Part shown: piece by piece, positions 41,843 to 49,980 of the stretch
Numbering within the stretch: the stretch's first letter is position 1
Layout: every line of letters begins with the position of its first letter
Assembly: GCA_002500135.1 (NCBI GenBank)
Contig: DLSM01000010.1
Coordinates: 87,649-151,648, forward strand
DNA: 64,000 bases
Reading direction: 5' to 3'
From: Christensenella sp. UBA7862
Lineage (GTDB): Bacteria > Bacillota > Clostridia > Christensenellales > UBA1242
Program-made: the position numbers and the translations under genes
Notes under the pieces: model-generated
What the model saw: the letters and a program-made list of their open reading frames with translations, nothing else
Database searches by the model: none
Told to the model about the DNA's origin: nothing

Positions 41843-41862
41843 ACCTTCTAGTCTTTTTTCTA
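41833..41862 (+). terminator. Intrinsic terminator, right copy of the 30-bp direct repeat
   Basis: Identical to 39191-39220: AAAAGACTAGA / TCTAGTCTTTT stem with T run. It overlaps the last codons of the protease gene. Confidence 0.88.
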
Positions 41863-41911
41863 AACATTTTGGCGGGCTGTTTCATATATAAAGCCAAAGG
41901 ACGGGAAAGAT

Positions 41912-43060
41912 ATGAAACAGAATGTTGTGGTGTTATTTGGCGGGGTGAGTGTTGAACATGATATTTCAGTTATAACGGGTTCGCAAGTGCTTGCAAATTT
42001 GGATAGGGAAAGGGACAATATTATTCCAATATACATTTCAAAAGACGGGAGATTCTTGACGGACGAAAACTTTTGGGATGTTACATATTTTGCAAAAGAA
42101 CAAAACTTCTCTAAGGCGAAGCAAGTGTTTTTTGCTGCGGGTGGCAATTTGTTTTGCATAAAGGGCAAAAAGGCAAAACTTTTATGTAAGGTAGATTTTG
42201 CATATCTTGCACTTCATGGCGGAATGGGCGAAAGCGGCTCTGTTCAAGGGCTTCTTGATTGTGTTGGGGTGAAATATTCCAGTTGTGACAGTTTTGCAAG
42301 CGGTGTTTGCATGAACAAATTTTGCACCAAAGTTCTAGCAAAAGAGCAAAAAATACCTGTTGCAAAGGGCATTTTGCTATCTTCAGACGACAAAAATATT
42401 TCTGCAAGCAACCTTGCCGAGCGGGTTAAGGGGCTTAATTATCCAATAGTTGTAAAGCCAAACAATCTTGGCAGCAGCATTGGCATAACCTTTTGCAAAG
42501 ACGAGGAGATGTTGCATGGGGCGGTGACTTTTGCTTTCCTATTTGACACAGAAGTTCTGTGCGAGGAAGCAGTTTGCAACTTAAGAGAACTCAACATCGC
42601 TTGCCTTGGGACAAGGGAAATGTGCGAATGTTCTCTTGTTGAAGAAGTGACACCAAACAAAGATTTCTTAACTTTTGAAAACAAATATCTTGGTGGCGGC
42701 AAGGGCATGGAATCGCAAAAGCGAATTGTGCCAGCAAGCGTTTCAAAAAAGATACTGAATAGGATAGAAATTTATGCAAAGAGAATGTTTAAGGCGGTTA
42801 AAATGAAGGGCTGTGTGCGAATGGATTTTTTGATGGACGAAAAGACAGAAACAGTCTATCTTAATGAAGTTAATCCAATCCCTGGCTCGCTGGCGAATTA
42901 TCTTTGGGGGAATAAGGGCTATTCTTTCCAAAACCTGCTTGAAAAAATGAAGGACTATGCCGACATGGACTATGAGGAAAAGGCAAAAAAGATAACTCAA
43001 TTTTCCTCTTCAGTTTTGAAAAACTTTTCTGGGTGCGATGGGGATAAATTCGGGAAATAA
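41912..43060 (+). CDS. ddl: D-alanine--D-alanine ligase
   Basis: 382 residues. Motifs: VVVLFGGVSVEHDISV (N-terminal loop), YLALHGGMGESGSVQGLL, ATP-grasp PIVVKPNNLGSSIGI, GCVRMDFLMDE and the magnesium/D-Ala region LNEVNPIPGSL. It makes the D-Ala-D-Ala dipeptide for cell-wall precursors, the substrate of MurF-type ligases such as the one 2.7 kb upstream. That gene and ddl would be neighbours were the 39.2-41.9 kb cassette not between them. Confidence 0.95.
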   Translation: MKQNVVVLFGGVSVEHDISVITGSQVLANLDRERDNIIPIYISKDGRFLTDENFWDVTYFAKEQNFSKAKQVFFAAGGNLFCIKGKKAKLLCKVDFAYLALHGGMGESGSVQGLLDCVGVKYSSCDSFASGVCMNKFCTKVLAKEQKIPVAKGILLSSDDKNISASNLAERVKGLNYPIVVKPNNLGSSIGITFCKDEEMLHGAVTFAFLFDTEVLCEEAVCNLRELNIACLGTREMCECSLVEEVTPNKDFLTFENKYLGGGKGMESQKRIVPASVSKKILNRIEIYAKRMFKAVKMKGCVRMDFLMDEKTETVYLNEVNPIPGSLANYLWGNKGYSFQNLLEKMKDYADMDYEEKAKKITQFSSSVLKNFSGCDGDKFGK

Positions 43061-43104
43061 CAATTAATACAAAAATTGGGAAACATGATTTTCGTTGATT
43101 TTTG

Positions 43105-43133
43105 TTGTAAATTTGTGTAATTTATTGTATCAT
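43105..43133 (+). promoter_or_regulatory. Promoter for the OGG-type glycosylase
   Basis: TTGTAA (43105-43110), 17-base spacer, TATCAT (43128-43133). Confidence 0.5.
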
Positions 43134-43152
43134 TTTACAAAAGGGAAAAGAA

Positions 43153-43998
43153 ATGAGAGTTTTGCAAGAGAAAAACAGAATTATTGTTGAAAGCGAAGAC
43201 GATTTTGACATAAAGCAAATTTTGGAATGTGGGCAAGTTTTTAGTTTTTACAAAAGGCACAACAGATACATAGTCACAAGCATGGATAAGGTGGCACACA
43301 TAACTTTTTGTGGAAATAAGACAATTATTGATACAAGTGACGTTGACTACTTTTACAACTATTTTGACTTAGGCACAGATTATGGCAAAATTAGGGCTAA
43401 AATTAAGGAATATTATCCCAATTTTGACAGGTATTTTGCTGGCGGAAAAGACATCCGCATTTTGCATCAAGACCCATTTCAAACCATAATTAGTTTTATT
43501 GTTTCGGCAAATAACAACATTGCAAGAATTAAGAAAATATTAAACAACATATCTTTTAAGTTTGGAGAAAAACTTGAAGATAAGATTTATTCTTTTCCAA
43601 CATTACAAGCACTAAAAAGTGCTAGTAAAGAAGACTTCGCTGCTGCTGGGGCGGGCTATAGAAGTGAATATCTTGTTAAAACTATAGAAATGTTGCAAGA
43701 AGATAGATATAGCATAAAAAATATGGAAAATTTGTCAACAAGTGACCTTAGAGAACGGCTTATGGAACTTAAAGGGGTTGGCGGAAAGGTGGCAGATTGC
43801 ATACTATTTTTTGGCTTTGGGCGAAGTGACAGTTTTCCAGTGGATACTTGGATAAGAAAGGCTTATCTTCTTTTTTGCAGTAAACCTAGGACTGATAAGG
43901 AGATTTCAAAATATTTTTTGCAGATATTTAGGGAAGTTTCGGGCTATGCGCAACAATATATCTTCAACTACATGATAAATTACAAACAAGCGGCATAA
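43153..43998 (+). CDS. ogg: 8-oxoguanine DNA glycosylase (OGG1 family)
   Basis: 281 residues. N-terminal part ILECGQVFSFYK, central DPFQTIISFIVSANNNIARIKKIL, helix-hairpin-helix LKGVGGKVADCILFFGFGR with the catalytic lysine, and PVDTWIRKAY with the catalytic aspartate. This is the OGG1-type glycosylase/AP lyase of Clostridia, excising oxidised guanine. There is no iron-sulfur motif. Single gene with its own promoter, start ATG behind AAAAGGGAAAAG. Confidence 0.92.
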   Translation: MRVLQEKNRIIVESEDDFDIKQILECGQVFSFYKRHNRYIVTSMDKVAHITFCGNKTIIDTSDVDYFYNYFDLGTDYGKIRAKIKEYYPNFDRYFAGGKDIRILHQDPFQTIISFIVSANNNIARIKKILNNISFKFGEKLEDKIYSFPTLQALKSASKEDFAAAGAGYRSEYLVKTIEMLQEDRYSIKNMENLSTSDLRERLMELKGVGGKVADCILFFGFGRSDSFPVDTWIRKAYLLFCSKPRTDKEISKYFLQIFREVSGYAQQYIFNYMINYKQAA

Positions 43999-44174
43999 TA
44001 AAGTGCGAAGAATGTCGAAAAAAAGTGGAGAAAAATCAATCAATTTATTTTTTTATTGACCTTTTGTGTGATAAACTAAAGTGTCGAAAGTCAAAATAGG
44101 GAAATTTATCTTAAAGGACTATTGGCAAAAACTTATGAAAAAAATTTCTTGAAACACACAAAGGAGGTTTCAAC

Positions 44175-44678
44175 TTGAAAACAAATATTGTCCTTGTTGG
44201 ACTTTATGACAAGATGACGAAATCTGTTGCAAAACGGCTGGCTGACGATTTTGATATGTATCTTGCCGATTTGGTGGAAATTGTAAAATATAACTTAATG
44301 AATGAAGAAGAAATTGAGAAAATTTGTGGCGTGCAATATCTAAACAAGCAAAAAGCAAAAATTGTGGGCGATGTTGCAAGTTATGAAAATTCTGTTATCC
44401 ATTTGCCATATTCCATTTTTTCTGAAGGGGAAAATTCGGACAAGTTCAAAAAAAATGGCACAACAATTTTTTTAAAACTATCTCTTTCCGCTTTCAAAAA
44501 ACTTCTTGACAAGGACAAAACAATGTCAAGTGACGAAAAGAAACTCGCATTGATTGTTTTTGAAGATAGGACAGTTTTGGGGAAGAAAATGTGCGACTTG
44601 ACGGTAGAGGTGGACTCGGCAGACTATTTGACGGCTTACAAAAGGACGAGAAAAGCTTTGGACAACTTTCTTTTGTAA
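44175..44678 (+). CDS. Shikimate-kinase-like protein without P-loop
   Basis: 167 residues, TTG start seven bases after AAGGAGG. The order of elements follows shikimate kinase: NIVLVGLYDKMTKSVAKRLADDF (normally VGxxGxGKSTxGRxLA), YLADLVEIVKY (normally D.D..IE), a VIHLPYSIF region for the GGG loop, IFLKLSLSAFKKLL, and a C-terminal DYLTAYKRTRKALDNFL. The Walker A glycines and GKS are gone, so kinase activity is unlikely. It lies just before the transketolase gene, another sugar-phosphate/aromatic precursor enzyme. Perhaps a regulatory or binding remnant; family call moderate. Confidence 0.55.
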   Translation: MKTNIVLVGLYDKMTKSVAKRLADDFDMYLADLVEIVKYNLMNEEEIEKICGVQYLNKQKAKIVGDVASYENSVIHLPYSIFSEGENSDKFKKNGTTIFLKLSLSAFKKLLDKDKTMSSDEKKLALIVFEDRTVLGKKMCDLTVEVDSADYLTAYKRTRKALDNFLL

Positions 44679-44682
44679 AAAT

Positions 44683-44711
44683 TTGATTTTTGCAAAAACT
44701 AATAGTAAAAT
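44683..44711 (+). promoter_or_regulatory. Promoter for tkt
   Basis: TTGATT (44683-44688), 17-base spacer, TAAAAT (44706-44711). Confidence 0.55.
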
Positions 44712-44761
44712 TGTGTGTAGATATGCGAAAAATGTAGAAAAATGTAAAATGTGAGGGAAAA

Positions 44762-46699
44762 ATGAACGAAACATTGGTTAATTATTTAAGAGTTACATCT
44801 TGCCTTGAAATTGAAAAAGCGGGTTCTGGGCATCCAGGGGTTTGCCTTGACGGGGCACCCATTGCCTTTTCCATTTTTAAAGATGCCAAAAGAGATTGCA
44901 AAAATCCACAGTGGGGAAATAGGGATAGAATTGTCTTTTCCGCAGGACATGCAAGCGCACTTGTGTATGCGTGTCTAAATCTTTTTGGCTATGACATGAC
45001 TGTTTTAGATATGCAAAGTTTTAGGCAACTTGGCTCAAAGTGCAAGGGTCATCCAGAGGTGGACATCCCAGGTGTTGATGCCACAACGGGGCCACTTGGA
45101 CAAGGTGTCGGCATGGCAGTTGGCATGGCTGTTGCAGAAGAATATTTGAGGGGCAAATTCGCCCATGGGAATTTAAGTCCTATTGACCACTACACCTATT
45201 GCTTTGTTGGTGACGGCGACCTTATGGAAGGTGTGGCACAAGAGGCAATAAGTTTCGCTGGCACACAAAAATTGTCCAGACTTATCTTGTTGTATGACAA
45301 AAACGACATTACAATCGAGGGTTCAACCAACTTTTCAAATAGGGAAAATGTAAAACAAAAGTTTATTTCTATGGGTTGGAATGTTTTTGAAGTGGAAAAC
45401 GGCAACAGTGTGGAAGAAATAGACAGCGCCATTTTGCAAGCCAAAAGAAGTGACAGACCAAATATCATAATTGTCAAAACAAAAATTGGCTTCGGCAGTG
45501 AACTTGAAGGGACAGCAGCAGTTCATGGGAAGCCACTAAACAAAGAGCAAATTGGACATTTACGTCAAAATATTGGATATTTTGTGCCAGATTGGACTTT
45601 AAGTGATGCACAAAAAGAAGAAATGCAAAATATCCTTTCGCTAAAACAACAGGAAGTGAAGTTGTATAACGAAAACATGGACGAATACAGAAGAAAATTT
45701 CCAAAAGATTATGCAGAGTATCAAAATATGATAAGTTCGCCTGTGGTGGAACTCTCAACATTGATAGAAAAAACGGGGGATAAATTTGACGGCAGAAAAG
45801 TGCTGGGGAATGTGCTTAACAAGGTTTATGGCATTGTCCCTATGTTAAGTCTTTGTGCTGACCTCACACCTTCAACCAAAACAAATGTCGTGGACGGTGG
45901 CAACTTCTGTGTGGATAACAGAACGGGCAGAAATGTTATGCTAGGGATAAGGGAACACGCCATGGGTGCTGTGTGCAACGGAATTTTGTTAAGTGGACTA
46001 CCCGCACTTTGTTCAACTTTTATGTCTTTTGCAAACTACATGACACCAGCAATAAGACTTAGTGCAATGATGAATGTTCCAGCACTATATATCTTTACTC
46101 ATGACTCCATTTTGGTGGGCGAGGACGGCCCAACGCATGAGCCTATTGAGCAAATCGCAACACTCAGAGCAATGCCAAATATAAATGTTTTCCGCCCATG
46201 CGGTGAGGAAGAACTTTTGGCAAGTTTGCAGTGCCATTTTGAGGGAAGAAAGCCTAGCGTAATCTTAATTTCCCGCAGTGCAGTTTGTGGGATGAAAGAC
46301 AACTTTTCAAAGGCACTTTATGGCGGATATATTTTAAGTGACGCAAAAGACTATGTTGCAACTTTAGTTTCCACGGGGACGGAAGTCAGTTTGTGCGAAA
46401 AGGTTTGGGATAACCTTGCAAAAAAGGGAATAAATGTTAGAGTTGTTAGCATGCCTTGTGTGGAAGTTTTTGACAAGCAAAGAAAGAGTTATAAAGATAA
46501 AGTTTTGGACAGAACAAAGCCTATTATCTGTGTGGAAGCAAGCAGCGATAACGTGTGGCACAAATATGCTCAAAGGGAAGAATATGTTTTTACTCTCAAG
46601 ACTTTTGGCGAAAGCGGAAAACTTGAGGACGTGTGCAAACATTTTGGACTAGAAGAAAACTACTTAACAAAATATGTCGAAAAAGAAATTTTTAGTTGA
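44762..46699 (+). CDS. tkt: Transketolase
   Basis: 645 residues, full length. Motifs: EKAGSGHPGVCLDG, TGPLGQGVGMAVGMA, the thiamine diphosphate motif VGDGDLMEGVAQEA, FGSELEGTAAVHGKPL, catalytic glutamate in GIREHAMGAV, and THDSILVGEDGPTHEP. It moves two-carbon units in the non-oxidative pentose phosphate pathway. Start ATG behind GAGGG. The stop codon overlaps the -35 box of the next gene. Confidence 0.97.
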   Translation: MNETLVNYLRVTSCLEIEKAGSGHPGVCLDGAPIAFSIFKDAKRDCKNPQWGNRDRIVFSAGHASALVYACLNLFGYDMTVLDMQSFRQLGSKCKGHPEVDIPGVDATTGPLGQGVGMAVGMAVAEEYLRGKFAHGNLSPIDHYTYCFVGDGDLMEGVAQEAISFAGTQKLSRLILLYDKNDITIEGSTNFSNRENVKQKFISMGWNVFEVENGNSVEEIDSAILQAKRSDRPNIIIVKTKIGFGSELEGTAAVHGKPLNKEQIGHLRQNIGYFVPDWTLSDAQKEEMQNILSLKQQEVKLYNENMDEYRRKFPKDYAEYQNMISSPVVELSTLIEKTGDKFDGRKVLGNVLNKVYGIVPMLSLCADLTPSTKTNVVDGGNFCVDNRTGRNVMLGIREHAMGAVCNGILLSGLPALCSTFMSFANYMTPAIRLSAMMNVPALYIFTHDSILVGEDGPTHEPIEQIATLRAMPNINVFRPCGEEELLASLQCHFEGRKPSVILISRSAVCGMKDNFSKALYGGYILSDAKDYVATLVSTGTEVSLCEKVWDNLAKKGINVRVVSMPCVEVFDKQRKSYKDKVLDRTKPIICVEASSDNVWHKYAQREEYVFTLKTFGESGKLEDVCKHFGLEENYLTKYVEKEIFS

Positions 46700-46724
46700 T
46701 TAAATTTGATTTTAATGCTAAAAT
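46696..46724 (+). promoter_or_regulatory. Promoter for secreted protein at 46781
   Basis: TTGATT (46696-46701, overlapping the tkt stop), 17-base spacer, TAAAAT (46719-46724). Confidence 0.55.
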
Positions 46725-46780
46725 GCCTATGTAAGTCGAATAATGTAAAATTTAAACTTTAGTTTTTTGAAGGAGGGAAA

Positions 46781-47401
46781 ATGGCAGTCGCAAGTTCAAA
46801 AAGAAAGTTGATGATCGCAATATTTATGCTATGTACGGCAGTTGTTGGCTTTGTTGCAATGGCTTTTTCTATCCTCGCCGCAACAACTCAGCAAGTGCAG
46901 TCAGTTTTTTCAGTAACTTATTCTGCCGACAATGTCTATGCAACAGTTTCTGGAACATATAGCATAAACGGCGGCACAGCAAGCAACCTAACTGCCACAG
47001 ACGGTTCAACAAGCCTTGTATTCACTCCAGGCATGGGGCAAACTTCAAAAACTCTTTCTTGTGCAGAAGTTGACTTGTCACCAGAGAATAGCAAACTGTT
47101 CTTCGTGTATAAGTTTGAAAACAAAAACCCAAGCGGCGGATATGCCATGCAAGTTGCATTTTCAGACGGTTCAACTTCCACAAACATGACAATTACATAC
47201 TACGCCTCCACAACCTCCGTGCCAACTTTGGCTCAAACAGAGTCCTCAACCACGGGCAAAAACATAAGTCTTACAGTAAACGCCCAGTCAACTGGCTACA
47301 TTGCTGTGTGCGTAAAGATAACATCAGTTTATGCAGATGCGAGTTATCTTAGCACTACTTCAAGTGGCGTTGGTGCAACAATTTCAAGTTTAGTTTCATA
47401 A
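46781..47401 (+). CDS. Exported beta-rich protein, camelysin/TasA-like layout
   Basis: 206 residues with GAAGGAGGG ribosome binding site. A basic N-terminus, a hydrophobic helix (about 12-33) ending ILAATTQQ, then VFSVTYSA and a Ser/Thr-rich beta domain. The downstream gene at 47496 is a paralogue with the same order: hydrophobic helix, AAT-Q, a Y-A-x-V strand, an FVYKFENKN / FTFTFKNKN strand, and ITYY / KYYF. No catalytic motif. Small, helix-anchored, Ser/Thr-rich beta proteins of this shape include camelysin and TasA matrix proteins; the relation is by layout, not proven. Confidence 0.6.
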   Translation: MAVASSKRKLMIAIFMLCTAVVGFVAMAFSILAATTQQVQSVFSVTYSADNVYATVSGTYSINGGTASNLTATDGSTSLVFTPGMGQTSKTLSCAEVDLSPENSKLFFVYKFENKNPSGGYAMQVAFSDGSTSTNMTITYYASTTSVPTLAQTESSTTGKNISLTVNAQSTGYIAVCVKITSVYADASYLSTTSSGVGATISSLVS

Positions 47402-47416
47402 ATAACATTCAATCGC

Positions 47417-47443
47417 TTGACAATTCGACATAAATCTTATAAT
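47417..47443 (+). promoter_or_regulatory. Promoter for the 47496 gene
   Basis: TTGACA (47417-47422), 15-base spacer (short), TATAAT (47438-47443). Confidence 0.5.
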
Positions 47444-47495
47444 CTATTGTATATTTTGAGGCATAAATCAAAAGACTAAAGATAGGAGAAAAAGG

Positions 47496-48979
47496 TTGAA
47501 AAAGAAGATTTTTTCGTTGATACTCACAGCAGTTCTTATTGTGACAGCCTCTGTCGCAATGGTTTTTTACGCCTTGGCTGCAACCCAAATCAACCTAAAA
47601 TCTACCATTGAAGTTGGATATACAGCAGCACCAAATGTCGTCTGCGAAGCCAGTGCAACCTATCAACTGGAGAAAGACGCCTCGGCAACTGCTTTCACCT
47701 CGGGCGGGCAAAGTTTCGCTTACATAGACTCTCAAACAACAAAAACACTCACCGCCAGCAACTCTGCCTTGGTGCTTAATGATATGACCAGTTCATATGT
47801 CATATTCACATTCACATTTAAGAACAAAAACTTAATGTCAACTTTCAATCTTAACATCAAACTTACAGACAATTCACTCTGCTCAAATATGACAAGAAAA
47901 TATTATTTTGGCTCACTCGCCTCGTCCAGCCTTTCAAACCTCGCCAGCCAAATAAAATCTAATGGGGTGGATTATTCTGCACTTGCAAATCAAACCTTAA
48001 CCTTGGGCTATCAAGAAACTGGCAAAGTCTATATGCTTGTGGAAATCATTTCTGGCCTTAAGGGAAGTTATACCGCAAACACTGCAAATGGCTTCAAATT
48101 CACGCTCACAACCACCACGGGGGGGGGGTAGCCTTTCTTAGTAAAGACTGGAAAACTCGCCTCGGAAAAGACGATTTAAAGACCTCTACGACGTCAATTA
48201 TTTTCACAAAAGACGCAAGTCAGATAAGTGGACTATCAAACAGTTTGTCACTTGGCACGAATAGTGCGACTTCAACAACAGCCTATGTTGATGACAATAA
48301 CTTTAGTGATGTAAAAGCCTACTGGGGAAGTGACAAATCAAAAATTGTAATATACTCTGCAGGGACGATTATGGCTCCTAAAAGCTGTAATGGATTTTTC
48401 GCTGATCTTGAAAATCTAGTTAGCCTTAACATGAATAACTTTAATACAAGTAATGTGACAGATATGTCATTTATGTTTTATAGATGTAGAAGATTGGTTT
48501 CACTTGATGTAAATAATTTTGATACAAGCAATGTGACAACTATGTCATATATGTTTGCAGATTGTACAAGATTGGTTTCACTTGATGTAAATAATTTTGA
48601 TACAAGCAAAGTGAATAAAATGGTAGGTATGTTTAATTCATGTTTCGAATTGGCTTCACTTGATGTAAGTAATTTTGATACCAGTAAAGTGTATGAAATG
48701 GGTAATATGTTTATCGGTTGTATAAGTTTAACCAGCCTAAATCTTGGCAATTTTAACTTGCAATTTTGCACTATTTTATCATCTATGCTTAGCAATTGTA
48801 ACAAACTTACTTCGCTAACCCTTCCATACAATTTGCGAAGTGGTTACACAATAGACTTGCCCGCCAGCACATTCTACAATGGCAGTGCGGGACCTTATAG
48901 CACCGTTGGCACGGCAACCAGCGGGACAACTGTTGCATGCTCAACAGCAAGCAGCAAGGTGACCTTGACAAAGAAGTAA
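47496..48979 (+). CDS. Exported protein with length switch to BspA/DUF285 repeats, short form by G-run frameshift
   Basis: TTG start behind AGGAG. The first frame encodes 211 residues: hydrophobic helix (ILTAVLIVTASVAMVFYA), AATQ, then a beta domain paralogous to the 46781 protein, and stops at 48131 immediately after ten G. The frame offset by two bases is open from the G run to 48979: AFLSKDWKTRLGKDD, then four or more 26-residue BspA-type repeats (LDVNNFDTSNVTTMSYMFADC) and a Ser/Thr-rich end. Gain of one G, or loss of two, joins them into about 494 residues. Unlike the other two loci, the short form here is a complete domain, equal in size to its paralogue. Confidence 0.75.
48119..48128 (+). 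repeat. G10 homopolymer at the domain junction
   Basis: Ten consecutive G at 48119-48128, directly followed by TAG in the upstream frame. Lengths 11 or 8 would read through into the DUF285 repeats. Confidence 0.85.
48415..48725 (+). repeat. Tandem 78-bp coding repeats (BspA/DUF285 type)
   Basis: Repeats of 26 residues with core L-D-V-N-N-F-D-T-S-N-V and M-F-x-x-C. The segment starting ATTGGTTTCA occurs at 48493 and again at 48571, exactly 78 bases apart and nearly identical in DNA. This allows copy-number change by recombination. Confidence 0.8.
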
Positions 48980-48981
48980 AT

Positions 48982-49045
48982 AAAAAAGACCTTTTGATTG
49001 TCGCTTCTTCCCGTGGGAAGGGTGGGGCTGAAAGGTCTTTTTCTT
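48982..49045. terminator. Large bidirectional terminator hairpin
   Basis: AAAAAAGACCTTT (48982-48994) pairs with AAAGGTCTTTTT (49031-49042). The loop has an inner stem CTTCCC/GGGAAG (around 49006-49020). It stands between the DUF285 gene and the converging small gene. Confidence 0.75.
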
Positions 49046-49060
49046 TGCAAGAGATATGAC

Positions 49061-49216
49061 TTACTTGCTTTTTGCTTTTTGGATAATGTTTTGGGTTTCT
49101 TCTTTCAAGGTTTCTGCTGTTTTCTTTACGGCATTTTGCGCTGGTTTGCAAAGTGCCACAACAGTTGCCCCTGCAATGCCCCCAAGCATTATTCCAAGCA
49201 ACATATCACAGTTCAT
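49061..49216 (-). CDS. 51-residue YtxH-like small membrane protein
   Basis: Minus strand, ATG at 49216 with a perfect AAGGAGGT seven bases upstream. Sequence: a glycine-rich hydrophobic helix (MLLGIMLGGIAGATVVAL), then a charged amphipathic helix (KTAETLKEETQNIIQKAKSK). This is the layout of YtxH/DUF3552-type general-stress envelope proteins. It converges on the large bidirectional terminator. The near-ideal ribosome binding site and clean helix pair argue that it is real despite its size. Confidence 0.7.
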   Translation of the reverse strand: MNCDMLLGIMLGGIAGATVVALCKPAQNAVKKTAETLKEETQNIIQKAKSK

Positions 49217-49403
49217 ATTTTACCTCCTTGCAAAACTATTTTGTGCAAATTGGCTCTACTGTTGCATGGCAATTTTTGGCAAAGGGAATTGGATACAAGT
49301 TTTCGATATTTTTTTGCAAAAATATTTTTTTCTCTATTCATTTTGTTTGCCAGTTTTCAAAATTTGTTGTAAGATATATTGTATCAAATAAAGGTAGGTA
49401 TTT

Positions 49404-49970
49404 ATGTTAGAAGATTTTGATATTAACTTTTTGGAATTTGAAGAAAACCTTTCCAAAAGAATTGACCGCATGAAATATGACTATTCCATTATCCGTGCGG
49501 GTAGGGCAAACCCAAGAATGTTAGACAAAGTTTGTGCCAACTATTATGGCGTCATGACTCCAATTTCGCAAATGGCAAACATCTCTGTGCCAGAAGCCAG
49601 AATGATAGTCATTTCTCCATGGGATATATCCACTGTTAAGGAAATTAACAAAGCAATTATGTCCAGCGACATTGGCGTAACTCCAACAGATGACGGCAGA
49701 CTTATTCGCCTTGTGTTCCCAAGTTTGACCGAAGACAGACGTAAGGAAATTGCAAAAGAAGTTCGCAGCCTTGCAGAAGAAGCAAGAATTTCCGTCCGTG
49801 GGCTGAGAAAGGATATTTTGGAAGTTTTCAAAGCCGCTGAAAAGGACAAAAAACTGACCAAAGACGAACTTGAAACTGCAAACGAAAAAGTTCAAAAAAT
49901 GGTTGACAAATACAACGGCATAATTGACGACCTTTGCACTTCAAAAGAAAAAGAAATTATGGAAGTGTAA
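49404..49970 (+). CDS. frr: Ribosome recycling factor
   Basis: 188 residues. Motifs: YSIIRAGRANPRMLDKV (family: xxxRTGRAxPxxLdxi), YYGVMTPISQMANISVPEARMIVISPWD, NDGRLIRL-type DDGRLIRLVFPSLTEDRRKE, and a C-terminal helix. With EF-G it splits post-termination ribosomes. Start ATG behind AAAGGTAGG. pyrH and tsf, often upstream, are not present here. It leads the frr-uppS-cdsA-rseP group. Confidence 0.96.
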   Translation: MLEDFDINFLEFEENLSKRIDRMKYDYSIIRAGRANPRMLDKVCANYYGVMTPISQMANISVPEARMIVISPWDISTVKEINKAIMSSDIGVTPTDDGRLIRLVFPSLTEDRRKEIAKEVRSLAEEARISVRGLRKDILEVFKAAEKDKKLTKDELETANEKVQKMVDKYNGIIDDLCTSKEKEIMEV

Positions 49971-49980
49971 GAGGAATAAT

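Noticed and set aside
39191..41862. The two 30-bp direct repeats as phage-type attachment sites
   Set aside because: Both are clear hairpin-plus-T-run terminators, and no integrase is in the cassette. Recombination at a duplicated terminator fits better, though the site-specific option is not fully excluded.
48415..48725. CRISPR-like direct repeats
   Set aside because: The 78-base periodicity keeps one reading frame and encodes 26-residue BspA-type repeats; there are no unique spacers.
48245..48979. A separate DUF285 gene starting with TTG at 48245
   Set aside because: The same frame is open back to the G10 run at 48128, and there is no ribosome binding site before 48245. It is treated as the long-form extension of the 47496 gene.
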